The notes beneath the pieces are model-generated. The model was given only the letters and a program-made list of their open reading frames with translations, was not told where the DNA came from and searched no databases. A program made the position numbers and the translations under genes. 22,678 bases of DNA from Moraxellaceae bacterium (lineage in GTDB: Bacteria > Pseudomonadota > Gammaproteobacteria > Pseudomonadales > Moraxellaceae): NCBI GenBank assembly GCA_030684415.1, contig JAUXNL010000496.1:1-22678 (forward strand), in the 5' to 3' direction. The stretch's first letter is position 1. Every line of letters begins with the position of its first letter. Shown in pieces: positions 14,949 through 21,563 of the stretch.

Positions 14949-16112
14949 TTAATCGGCAAAGCCCTGTTCGGCTAGCCAGCCGGAACAGGCGGCCACGGCC
15001 TCCGCCAGTTGTGCGGGCTGGCCAAAGTAATAATGGTTGGCGCCGACGATATCGACACGCTGCTTGCGTGTATGGCTGATGGCGCTGAAGAGACGCTCCG
15101 TGTGTGACGGTGTACAAGCGTCGTCGGCGGTATTGCCCACCACCAGCGCCGGAATGGAAATGCGCGGCGCACATTTCTGGCTGTCGGCATTCGACAAATC
15201 CAGACTCCATTGCGAGAGCCAGCTACGCAACGTGTTGAATCGCGCCAGCGCGACCGGGCCGTTGTTCACCACACGCGGATCACCGAGATAACACCAGCCG
15301 GGGCGACGACCATTGGCGTCCTGTGCAGGATCGAGCCAGCGCACATCGCACATGGTGCGATGCACGACGAAACCGAAATCTTCTTGGGCACGTCCGGCAC
15401 GGCGAAAATCTTCCAGCTTCTGCTGAGCCCACGCCGTGATGTGGCGGTTACGTGCGATCTGACGTGCGCGAAATGCCGCCACAAATGCTTCACTGTACGC
15501 GGGCTGATGCGGGCAATCGGCGCTGTAGATATCGAATTCGATATCGCGCTGCTCAGGGTCGTTTTCATCCTGCACCGAGGGGTCCATCCATTCGGTCAAC
15601 GTTCCCGCGCGTGACACATGCGCCGCCAGCAACATGATGCCATCAGCAGGGATCAGGTTTCGCTGCGTGAGGTCGTAGAGGTCGCCCGCCGGGGTATGCG
15701 TGATGGTCGGCTTTTCTGCCTCGGCCTGATAAAACACCGAGAGCGAGCCCCCGCCAGACCATCCGGCCAGCACCACCTTTTCATAACCTAAGCGAGTTTT
15801 TGCATCGCGAATGCATTCGCCGAGATCAACCGCTACCTTTTCCATGATCAGGCCGTAATCCGCGCCGCGATAACGCGAATTACAGTAAATGACGTGGTAT
15901 CCGGCCTTGGCCAGCGCATTCACCATCGGCAAATAGGCGCCGCCGCCAATCGGGTGCATGAAAACGATGACGGTTTTTGCAGGGCGATCTGTCGGGCGCA
16001 GCAGATGCGCTTCGAGTGCCACAAAGTCCGACGGGCCGGCATAGGTGTCCTTGAAGGCGCTGTGTTCGGCAAAGCCGATCAGGTACGGAATGCGTTCGTA
16101 TTCATGTTTCAT
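14949..16112 (-). CDS. Alpha/beta-hydrolase fold protein
   Basis: A 387-residue cytoplasmic alpha/beta hydrolase with no signal peptide. Visible features are the oxyanion-type HPIGGG after the third strand (residues 53-58), the nucleophile elbow GWSGGG with Ser119, an acid candidate in NTADDACTPSH and the C-terminal histidine in GANHYYF. A large insertion of about 150 residues between the nucleophile and the acid (through AGTLTEWMDPS and HITAWAQQKLEDFRRAG) probably forms a cap or lid. The ATG at 16112 is chosen because AAGGGGAG (16118-16125) is five bases upstream. It could be an esterase, thioesterase or C-C hydrolase; the substrate cannot be read from the sequence. It diverges from yaeQ and sits between signalling and acyl-CoA genes. 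Confidence 0.88.
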   Translation of the reverse strand: MKHEYERIPYLIGFAEHSAFKDTYAGPSDFVALEAHLLRPTDRPAKTVIVFMHPIGGGAYLPMVNALAKAGYHVIYCNSRYRGADYGLIMEKVAVDLGECIRDAKTRLGYEKVVLAGWSGGGSLSVFYQAEAEKPTITHTPAGDLYDLTQRNLIPADGIMLLAAHVSRAGTLTEWMDPSVQDENDPEQRDIEFDIYSADCPHQPAYSEAFVAAFRARQIARNRHITAWAQQKLEDFRRAGRAQEDFGFVVHRTMCDVRWLDPAQDANGRRPGWCYLGDPRVVNNGPVALARFNTLRSWLSQWSLDLSNADSQKCAPRISIPALVVGNTADDACTPSHTERLFSAISHTRKQRVDIVGANHYYFGQPAQLAEAVAACSGWLAEQGFAD

Positions 16113-16276
16113 GTGATCTCCCCTTCTTGCCAGTCTGTCGGGACGGCCTGCACAGGCCACCGTCGTTCATTTCGCTGCGATTGAATGGCCGCTGCCATTG
16201 CCGGCTGGCGGCACCGGGCGTAGGCTGCGCGCCATCGCACCCCTCGCCTGCCACGTACGTCCTGCACGAGCCCGCC

Positions 16277-16822
16277 ATGGCCCTGAAATCCACTGTTTAC
16301 AAAGCTGACCTCCAGATCACCGATCTCGACCGGCACTATTACGCCAACCACCCACTGACACTGGCACTGCACCCCTCCGAAACCGAAGAGCGGCTGATGG
16401 TGCGCCTGCTGGCATTTGCCCATAACGCCAGCGAATTCCTGCAATTCACGCAGGGCCTCGACAATCCCGATGACCCCGCTCTCTGGGAAAAAGATCTCAC
16501 CGGTGCGCTGCTGCACTGGATTGACCTTGGCCAACCGGATGAGCGACGCCTGCAAAAGGCGTGTGGCCGGGCGGAACGCGTCAGCGTTTACTGCTATGGC
16601 GGCAACAGCACCACGATGTGGTGGTCGCAGCTCGTTGGCAAACTGGGCCGGCTGGACAATCTCACGGTGCTGCGCCTACCGGAGGCAGAGCTGCCGGCGT
16701 TGACGGCCTTGGCCTCGCGCAGCCTGCGCCTGGAAATCACCATTCAGGATGGTGAGTGGTTTGTCAGCAGTGAGGGGGCTGAGCTGACGCTGCATCCGGA
16801 GGTGCTTTTCCCGCTTCGGTGA
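16277..16822 (+). CDS. yaeQ: YaeQ family protein
   Basis: A 181-residue protein, exactly the length of E. coli YaeQ. Family features are the opening MALKSTVYKADLQITDLDRHYY, the segment HPSETEERLMVRLLAFA with acidic residues of the nuclease-like (PD-(D/E)XK-type) fold, WEKDLTGALLHWIDLGQPDERR and YCYGGNSTTMWW. YaeQ was first described as a multicopy suppressor of RfaH loss in haemolysin expression, but its biochemical role is not established. The ATG at 16277 matches the family's start, though it lacks a strong Shine-Dalgarno. It is a single-gene unit with its own terminator, divergent from the hydrolase. Confidence 0.94.
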   Translation: MALKSTVYKADLQITDLDRHYYANHPLTLALHPSETEERLMVRLLAFAHNASEFLQFTQGLDNPDDPALWEKDLTGALLHWIDLGQPDERRLQKACGRAERVSVYCYGGNSTTMWWSQLVGKLGRLDNLTVLRLPEAELPALTALASRSLRLEITIQDGEWFVSSEGAELTLHPEVLFPLR

Positions 16823-16848
16823 AGTTCTCCTTTTGCTGTTTTTTATGG

Positions 16849-16871
16849 GGTTGCGGCACGGCAACCTTTTT
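16849..16871 (+). terminator. Rho-independent terminator of yaeQ
   Basis: GGTTGC (16849-16854) and GCAACC (16861-16866) form a six-bp stem with loop GGCACG, followed directly by TTTTT. It lies 26 bases after the yaeQ stop. Confidence 0.75.
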
Positions 16872-17057
16872 CAGTTTTGGCGAGAGGGGTTGCGTCTGGC
16901 TGGCGACGTCTCACCTTCTTTTGCCTCATCTTCTTTGTTTCACCCAATAAAGCGAGCAACGAAAGGTGACTCCATGTGTGGCTCGCTCCGCCTTGCGGAA
17001 CTCCCTCCGGTGCTCGTCCAACAACTGGGCTGTGGAGCGCACCTTCGTCTGATGGAT

Positions 17058-17669
17058 TCAGGCCGGGGTTTTGGGCGGGAAGAAATAGATGCCGCGCTCG
17101 TCGAGTTTTTCGCCGTGGTTTTTTTCTTTTAGCGCTCGGGTTTCAGCCGTCCACGCGGCTAGCGCTTCGCGGGCCTGCGCCTTTTCGTGCGCGATGATGT
17201 TGTCGTGGCGGTCGGACTTCACCGTGATTTCTACGCCGATGCCATTGGGGTCGTACATGTAGATGGACTCGATGAACTCGTGATCCACCGGCCCCAACGC
17301 TGGCCGCCCATGCTTGAAAAGCCGCTTCTGCCAAGCCTTGAGTTCGTCGAGGGTGTCTACCTCGAATGCAATGTGCAGATCGAGATTCCACTTGGGCGCA
17401 AACAGCGCCTCATCAGCATGTTCGGGCACATCGAAGAAGGCGATGAAGTTGCCAGCCCCCATCTCGAAGAAAAGATGCATGTACTTCATCGGCCGCCCCG
17501 TGCCGGGCTCGGTGTCAAAGGCCAGGCAGAACGAGAGTGGAAAGCCCATCACATCCTCCCAGAACCAGCGCGTCTGCTCGGCATCGCGGCAGCGGAAGGC
17601 CATGTGGTGGATGTGCGACAAGGGGGTTTTGAGCGCCACACGGGGGCTGTGGACGGGGGTATCACTCAT
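17058..17669 (-). CDS. VOC-superfamily (glyoxalase/extradiol dioxygenase fold) protein
   Basis: A 203-residue protein with a vicinal-oxygen-chelate domain over about residues 18-150. It opens with LSHIHHMAFRCRDAEQTRWFW, whose histidine is the expected first metal ligand. MHLFFEMGAG supplies the second (Glu), LDLHIAFEVDTLDELKAW the third (His) and DPNGIGVEITV the fourth (Glu), so a metal site seems complete. A charged C-terminal tail (TAETRALKEKNHGEKLDERG) follows. Members include glyoxalase I, epimerases and ring-cleavage dioxygenases; I cannot say which applies. The ATG at 17669 has AAAGGG nine bases upstream. The gene diverges from the crotonase operon and shares with it a promoter region carrying two identical-looking operator boxes, which suggests the two are co-regulated. 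Confidence 0.9.
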   Translation of the reverse strand: MSDTPVHSPRVALKTPLSHIHHMAFRCRDAEQTRWFWEDVMGFPLSFCLAFDTEPGTGRPMKYMHLFFEMGAGNFIAFFDVPEHADEALFAPKWNLDLHIAFEVDTLDELKAWQKRLFKHGRPALGPVDHEFIESIYMYDPNGIGVEITVKSDRHDNIIAHEKAQAREALAAWTAETRALKEKNHGEKLDERGIYFFPPKTPA

Positions 17670-17684
17670 GACGGGCAGCCCTTT

Positions 17685-17698
17685 ATTGCATACAAAAT
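17685..17698. promoter_or_regulatory. Operator-like box 1
   Basis: ATTGCATACAAAAT contains the near-palindrome TTGCATACAA and lies 16 bases before the VOC start codon, just outside its ribosome binding site. It matches box 2 at 13 of 14 positions. The form (TTG-N4-CAA with a central AT) fits FadR/FCD-type GntR operators. Confidence 0.55.
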
Positions 17699-17718
17699 AT
17701 GTACTTAGCCTAGCAAAA

Positions 17719-17735
17719 TTGGCACGATATACGCA
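17719..17735 (+). promoter_or_regulatory. Possible sigma-54 promoter for the crotonase operon
   Basis: TTGGCACGATATACGCA has the invariant GG (17721-17722) and GC (17733-17734) exactly ten bases apart, with a full TTGGCACG -24 block. The -12 block reads ACGCA instead of TTGCA. Transcription would start near 17745. No sigma-54 activator gene is in the window. Confidence 0.35.
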
Positions 17736-17800
17736 ATATCTTCCCATTGAGACTAGAAAACTGGTCAATTTCGGCGCTAGACTCGCCTCACTGAAAACGA

Positions 17801-17814
17801 ATTGCATACACAAT
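17801..17814. promoter_or_regulatory. Operator-like box 2
   Basis: ATTGCATACACAAT ends two bases before the crotonase ATG at 17816 and occupies the place where a Shine-Dalgarno would be expected. It matches box 1 at 13 of 14 positions. Confidence 0.55.
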
Positions 17815-17815
17815 C

Positions 17816-18616
17816 ATGGACTACCGTACCTACGAACACCTCGCCTTCCGGCGTCAGGGCCGGCGCCTCGATGTCATCCTCAATCGCCCGGACGCCCTCA
17901 ATGCGGTCAACAACGCCCTGCATGAAGAGCTCGGACAGGTCTTTTACGACATTGCTCGCGACGACGAGACTGACGTGGTCATCCTGACCGGCGCCGGCCG
18001 CGCCTTCTGTGCCGGCGGCGATCTGGCGGAAATGAAGGCCCACATCGACAAGGGACAGGGCGACTATCTGTCGGCCGTCACCGCCAAACGCATCGTGTTT
18101 TCGCTGCTGGAACTGGAAAAGCCGGTGATCGCGCGCATCAACGGTCATTGCATGGGCCTTGGCGCCACACTGGCGCTGCTCTGCGATATGACTGTGGCCG
18201 TGAGCACGGCAAAAATCGGTGACCCGCATATAAAAGCGGGCGTCGTGGCCGGGGATGGCGGTGGGTTCTTGTGGCCGGCGCTGGTCGGCTTCGCACGTGC
18301 GAAAGAAGCGCTGCTGCTCGGCGATGCCATGACGGCCGACGATGCGGTACGCATCGGCCTCATCAATCGCGCGGTGCCCGCCGAGGCGCTCGATGCCACT
18401 GTTGATGAGCTGTCGCAAAAACTGCTTGATGGCCCGCGCGACGCTATCCGCTGGACAAAAATCACCATGAACCTGCACTTGCGCCAGCTCGCCCAGCAGC
18501 ATATGGATGCCGCGCTGGCGTATGAATGGCACACCTTCCGCAGCGCGGATCATGCAGAAGCCGTGCAGGCTTTCACCGAAAAACGCAGCCCCCGATTCAA
18601 CAGGAAGCACTCATGA
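17816..18616 (+). CDS. Enoyl-CoA hydratase/isomerase (crotonase) family protein, atypical active site
   Basis: A 266-residue crotonase-fold protein that should act on an acyl-CoA in the cytoplasm. The CoA-binding and oxyanion-hole elements are present: FCAGGDLAEM (residues 64-73) and INGHCMGLGATLALLCD (108-124). Aligning to rat mitochondrial hydratase, the catalytic Glu144 position (CELAMMCD) is Thr118 and the Glu164 position (GQPE) is His138. An Asp (147) sits in the AGDGGG turn. Simple water addition by the two-glutamate mechanism is therefore doubtful, and another crotonase reaction is more likely. The ATG at 17816 has no Shine-Dalgarno; an operator-like box fills that space. Its stop overlaps the next start (ATGA), so it is coupled to the SRPBCC gene. 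Confidence 0.9.
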   Translation: MDYRTYEHLAFRRQGRRLDVILNRPDALNAVNNALHEELGQVFYDIARDDETDVVILTGAGRAFCAGGDLAEMKAHIDKGQGDYLSAVTAKRIVFSLLELEKPVIARINGHCMGLGATLALLCDMTVAVSTAKIGDPHIKAGVVAGDGGGFLWPALVGFARAKEALLLGDAMTADDAVRIGLINRAVPAEALDATVDELSQKLLDGPRDAIRWTKITMNLHLRQLAQQHMDAALAYEWHTFRSADHAEAVQAFTEKRSPRFNRKHS

Positions 18617-19065
18617 TTTCATTAGGCGTCAGCAGGGAAGTCCAGACCACTGTCAGCAGTCTTTGGCCCGTCATCGGTAAATTTTCGGCGTTGCCGGAAT
18701 GGTTTCCGAACATCAGCCACTTTGAATGTGATGGCGATGCGCCGGGCGCAGAGCGCCGCATCACCATCGGCCCGTTCGTCATCACCCAACGCTTGCTCGA
18801 GCAAGATGACGCCATGCATATGACGAAGTATCAGGTGACTACCGGCCCCGGCATGACGCCCGAAACCGGCTTTATCGTCACCATTACCGTGGCGGACATT
18901 GGTGGCGGACGCGCTCGAATCGATTGGTCGGCGCAGCTTGATGCGTTGCCATCAATGTTGCCGCCCGGCAGTGAGGCCGCTTTTATCCAGCGCACGGAAC
19001 GCAATTACAACGACGCGCTGGATCATTTCGAAGCATTGATCAACGCGGCACCGATACTGCACTGA
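18613..19065 (+). CDS. SRPBCC-superfamily protein (polyketide cyclase/START-like fold)
   Basis: A 150-residue single-domain protein without signal peptide, so probably cytoplasmic. The pattern VSREVQTTVSSLWPVIGKFSALPEWFPNISHFECDGD at residues 5-41 is the usual opening strand and helices of the SRPBCC fold. It is followed by RRITIGPFVITQRLLEQDD, and it ends in a long C-terminal helix (FIQRTERNYNDALDHFEALI) that closes the ligand pocket. The start at 18613 is set by AGGAAG five bases upstream and by the ATGA overlap with the crotonase stop. Members bind small hydrophobic ligands or catalyse cyclisation; the ligand is unknown. The CoA-transferase gene starts seven bases after its stop, so the three genes form a tight operon. 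Confidence 0.87.
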   Translation: MISLGVSREVQTTVSSLWPVIGKFSALPEWFPNISHFECDGDAPGAERRITIGPFVITQRLLEQDDAMHMTKYQVTTGPGMTPETGFIVTITVADIGGGRARIDWSAQLDALPSMLPPGSEAAFIQRTERNYNDALDHFEALINAAPILH

Positions 19066-19072
19066 GGCTGGC

Positions 19073-20284
19073 ATGAACACGCTGTCGCATCTCACCATTC
19101 TGGATCTGACGCACATGCTGTCCGGCCCTTATGCCGGCATGTTGCTGGCCGATCTCGGTGCGCACACCATCAAGATCGAGCCGCCGGAAGGCGAGGGCAC
19201 ACGCAAACTGTTAGCCGACTCGCCGGACTATAGCGTCGACGGCATGGGCGCGTATTTCCTCACGCTCAACCGCAACAAGCAGTCCGTATGCATCGACCTG
19301 AAGTCGGTGCAGGGGCTCGCGCTGTTTTATGAGCTGGTGAAAACCGCCGACGTGGTGCTGAACAATTTTGCACGCGGCGTGCCTGAGCGCCTGAAAATTG
19401 ATCACGCCACGCTGGCGGCCATCAATCCGCGCATCATCACCTGCTCGATCACCGGCTTTGGTGAAACCGGCCCCGATCCCGACCGACCCGCCTTCGACAT
19501 CGTCGCGCAAGGCATGGGCGGCGGCATGTCGATTACAGGCGAGGAGGGCGGTGCGCCGATGCGCGCCGGCATTCCCATCGGCGACCTGGGCGGCGGACTG
19601 TTTGCAAGCATCGGGGTGCTCAGTGCACTGAGCGCGCGCAGCGTCAGTGGCAAAGGCCAGCATGTCGACATTTCCATGCAGGATTGCCAACTCTCGCTGC
19701 TCAATTACATGGCAACGATGCATCTCATGAGCGGCATCGTGCCGGGCCCGATGGGCAACGGTCATTTTGTGCATGTGCCGTACAACACCTTTCGCACCCG
19801 CACGCGCTGGATCATCGTCGCCTGTCTGGGCGATGCCTTCTTTACCAACCTTGCCAACATGTTTGGCGACGAGCGCCTGCAGAATCCTGAGTACGCCACG
19901 CAGCCCGGACGCTGGGCGCACCGTCACGACATCAACCAATTCGTGCAGGAAAATTTTGATCGGGACGATTGCGAAAACTGGCTGGCCAAACTGAAGGAAT
20001 TCCGCATTCCCGCCGCACCAGTGAACGATTTTGCACATGCGCTGGGCGACCCGCAGGCACTGGCGCGGCAGATGGTGGTCGACGTGCCGCTGGCCAGCGG
20101 CGGTAGCGTGAAGCAGCCGGGCAATCCGGTGAAGCTCTCGGCCGGTGGCGCCGCCCGCTACACCGCGCCACCACCGCTCGGCCACGACACCGCCAGCGTG
20201 TTACGCGAACGGCTCGGCCTGGCGGACGATGCGCTCGCGGAGCTCGCACGGCTCGGCATCATCCGGCTTCCCGCCGCAGGCTGA
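19073..20284 (+). CDS. CaiB/BaiF-type (class III) CoA-transferase
   Basis: A 403-residue family III CoA-transferase, which moves CoA from a donor thioester to a carboxylic acid through an aspartyl-CoA intermediate. It begins with the signature ILDLTHMLSGPYAGMLLADLGAHTIKIE (residues 9-36), followed by YFLTLNRNKQSVCIDLKS and DVVLNNFARGVPERLKID. The catalytic Asp is predicted at 204 in ISMQDCQLSLL. The C-terminal part, including IPAAPVNDFAHALGDPQALARQM, is complete, and the length is normal. GAGG lies before the ATG. It probably activates the acid substrate processed by the neighbouring enzymes; which acid is unknown. A structured repeat starts 61 bases after its stop and separates it from the lyase gene. 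Confidence 0.94.
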   Translation: MNTLSHLTILDLTHMLSGPYAGMLLADLGAHTIKIEPPEGEGTRKLLADSPDYSVDGMGAYFLTLNRNKQSVCIDLKSVQGLALFYELVKTADVVLNNFARGVPERLKIDHATLAAINPRIITCSITGFGETGPDPDRPAFDIVAQGMGGGMSITGEEGGAPMRAGIPIGDLGGGLFASIGVLSALSARSVSGKGQHVDISMQDCQLSLLNYMATMHLMSGIVPGPMGNGHFVHVPYNTFRTRTRWIIVACLGDAFFTNLANMFGDERLQNPEYATQPGRWAHRHDINQFVQENFDRDDCENWLAKLKEFRIPAAPVNDFAHALGDPQALARQMVVDVPLASGGSVKQPGNPVKLSAGGAARYTAPPPLGHDTASVLRERLGLADDALAELARLGIIRLPAAG

Positions 20285-20344
20285 CCCATCAGCACAGGCG
20301 CGCGAGGAGGGCGGTTTGGCGTAGCATCGGCAGGCATCCGTGGC

Positions 20345-20423
20345 TTTTCAGCCATCTGCCTCCCGGCCAAGAATGGCCGGATCGTGAATCAATCACCCTT
20401 GAGTGAGTGATTCAGCGTGAAGC
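20345..20423. repeat. Structured dispersed repeat, copy 2
   Basis: This is the partner of 5673-5752. It contains the hairpin CCGGCCA-AGAA-TGGCCGG and a second imperfect hairpin with GAATCA/TGATTC outer and TCAC/GTGA inner stems around CCTTGA. It may be part of a larger unit: TTTTCAGCC (20345-20353) and GGCTGAAAA (20450-20458) are exact inverted repeats 114 bases end to end. Confidence 0.75.
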
Positions 20424-20502
20424 GACTCCGGACATCAGCCGGAATCGCGGGCTGAAAAACGCCGATCATGGGCCGACAAGGCTCAGTACGAACGGATTTT
20501 AA

Positions 20503-20516
20503 AACGGTATTCCGTT
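20503..20516. promoter_or_regulatory. Palindrome upstream of the lyase gene
   Basis: AACGG-TATT-CCGTT is a perfect inverted repeat of five-base arms, preceded by a direct AACGG copy 12 bases upstream (20491-20495). The shape fits a TetR-type operator. It lies 104 bases before the lyase ATG. Confidence 0.4.
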
Positions 20517-20620
20517 CAGCCTTGCCGCCCAGAGCTTCTTGAAGGGCACGGAAGGGTATTTCAACAAGCGATCAAGACTTACCTGCCACCTCCACCACAT
20601 CACGGCACACTTCTCAGACC

Positions 20621-21562
20621 ATGACCGAACACATCCGTATTACCGAAGTCGGCCTGCGCGACGGCCTGCAAAACCAGCCCCATCCGGTGAGTACCGATGG
20701 CAAGCTCGAACTGGCCCGCGCGCTCATCCTTGCCGGCGTGCGCCAGCTCGAAACGGCGAGCTTTGTGCATCCGAAAGCGGTGCCACAAATGGCCGATGCC
20801 GCTGAAATCACCGCCGGCCTGCCGGTAGATGCACGTATGGACTACATGGCGCTCGTACCCAACCTGAAGGGCTACGAACGTGCCCGCGCCGCTGGCTACC
20901 GCCGCGTCGCCGTGGTGCTGGCCTCTACCGACACCTTCAACCTGCGCAACATCAAGATGACGCGCGACGAAGCCGAGGCCGCCTGCCGCGACGTACTGGC
21001 CGCCGCCAAAAACGATGGTGTGGCGGTGCGCGCCTATGTGTCCGGCGCGCTGGCCTGCCCCTATGACGGCCCGACGCCAGTGGCCGTGGTGCAGCAGCTT
21101 TGCGAGCGCATGATCGCGGCCGGCGCGGTGGACATTGCCATTTCCGACACCATCGGTGCCGGCAATCCGCGCCAGATCCAGCAGATCCTCACGCCATTGC
21201 TGCGCGAGCACGACCCAGCACTGTTCAGCTTGCATCTGCACGACACGCGCGGCACGGCGCTAGCCATGGCCTGGGCCGGGCTCGAATGCGGCGTGCGCCA
21301 CTTCGACGCCAGCGTTGGCGGCTTAGGCGGCTGTCCCTTCGCGCCGGGCGCCACCGGCAATGTCGCCACCGAAGACCTGGTGCACCTGTTCCATGGCGCT
21401 GGCTTCGACACCGGTATCGACCTCGACCGGCTTTACGACGCGGTGGCTATCGCCGAACGCATCACAGCGCAACCACTGGGCGGGCGCTACACGCAATGGC
21501 GGCGCTCGCAGGAGCGGCGCGCTCAAGCGACCGCCTGCGCCCCGCAAGACAATCGGGCCTGA
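20621..21562 (+). CDS. Hydroxymethylglutaryl-CoA lyase family enzyme
   Basis: A 313-residue TIM-barrel lyase of the HMG-CoA lyase group, which splits (S)-HMG-CoA into acetyl-CoA and acetoacetate. Catalytic landmarks are all present: GLRDGLQN with Arg13 and Asp14 at the first strand, LETASFVHPKAVPQM, the metal-binding histidines in SLHLHDTRG, and the cysteine loop FDASVGGLGGCPFAPGATGN that marks the family. The length is normal, with a short Arg/Ala-rich tail. The role would be the last step of leucine-type catabolism or cleavage of a related 3-hydroxy-3-methyl acyl-CoA. No methylcrotonyl-CoA carboxylase genes are in the window, so leucine breakdown is not shown. The next gene starts one base after its stop. 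Confidence 0.93.
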   Translation: MTEHIRITEVGLRDGLQNQPHPVSTDGKLELARALILAGVRQLETASFVHPKAVPQMADAAEITAGLPVDARMDYMALVPNLKGYERARAAGYRRVAVVLASTDTFNLRNIKMTRDEAEAACRDVLAAAKNDGVAVRAYVSGALACPYDGPTPVAVVQQLCERMIAAGAVDIAISDTIGAGNPRQIQQILTPLLREHDPALFSLHLHDTRGTALAMAWAGLECGVRHFDASVGGLGGCPFAPGATGNVATEDLVHLFHGAGFDTGIDLDRLYDAVAIAERITAQPLGGRYTQWRRSQERRAQATACAPQDNRA

Positions 21563-21563
21563 G

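Larger units (their letters stand above)
20285..20620. other. Gap between CoA-transferase and lyase genes
   Basis: This 336-base gap without a gene contains copy 2 of the structured repeat (20345-20423), a possible enclosing inverted repeat (20345-20458) and an AACGG palindrome (20503-20516). It probably ends one transcript and promotes the next. Confidence 0.6.

Noticed and set aside
19211..20185. 324-codon minus-strand frame
   Set aside because: Fully antisense to the well-supported CoA-transferase gene.
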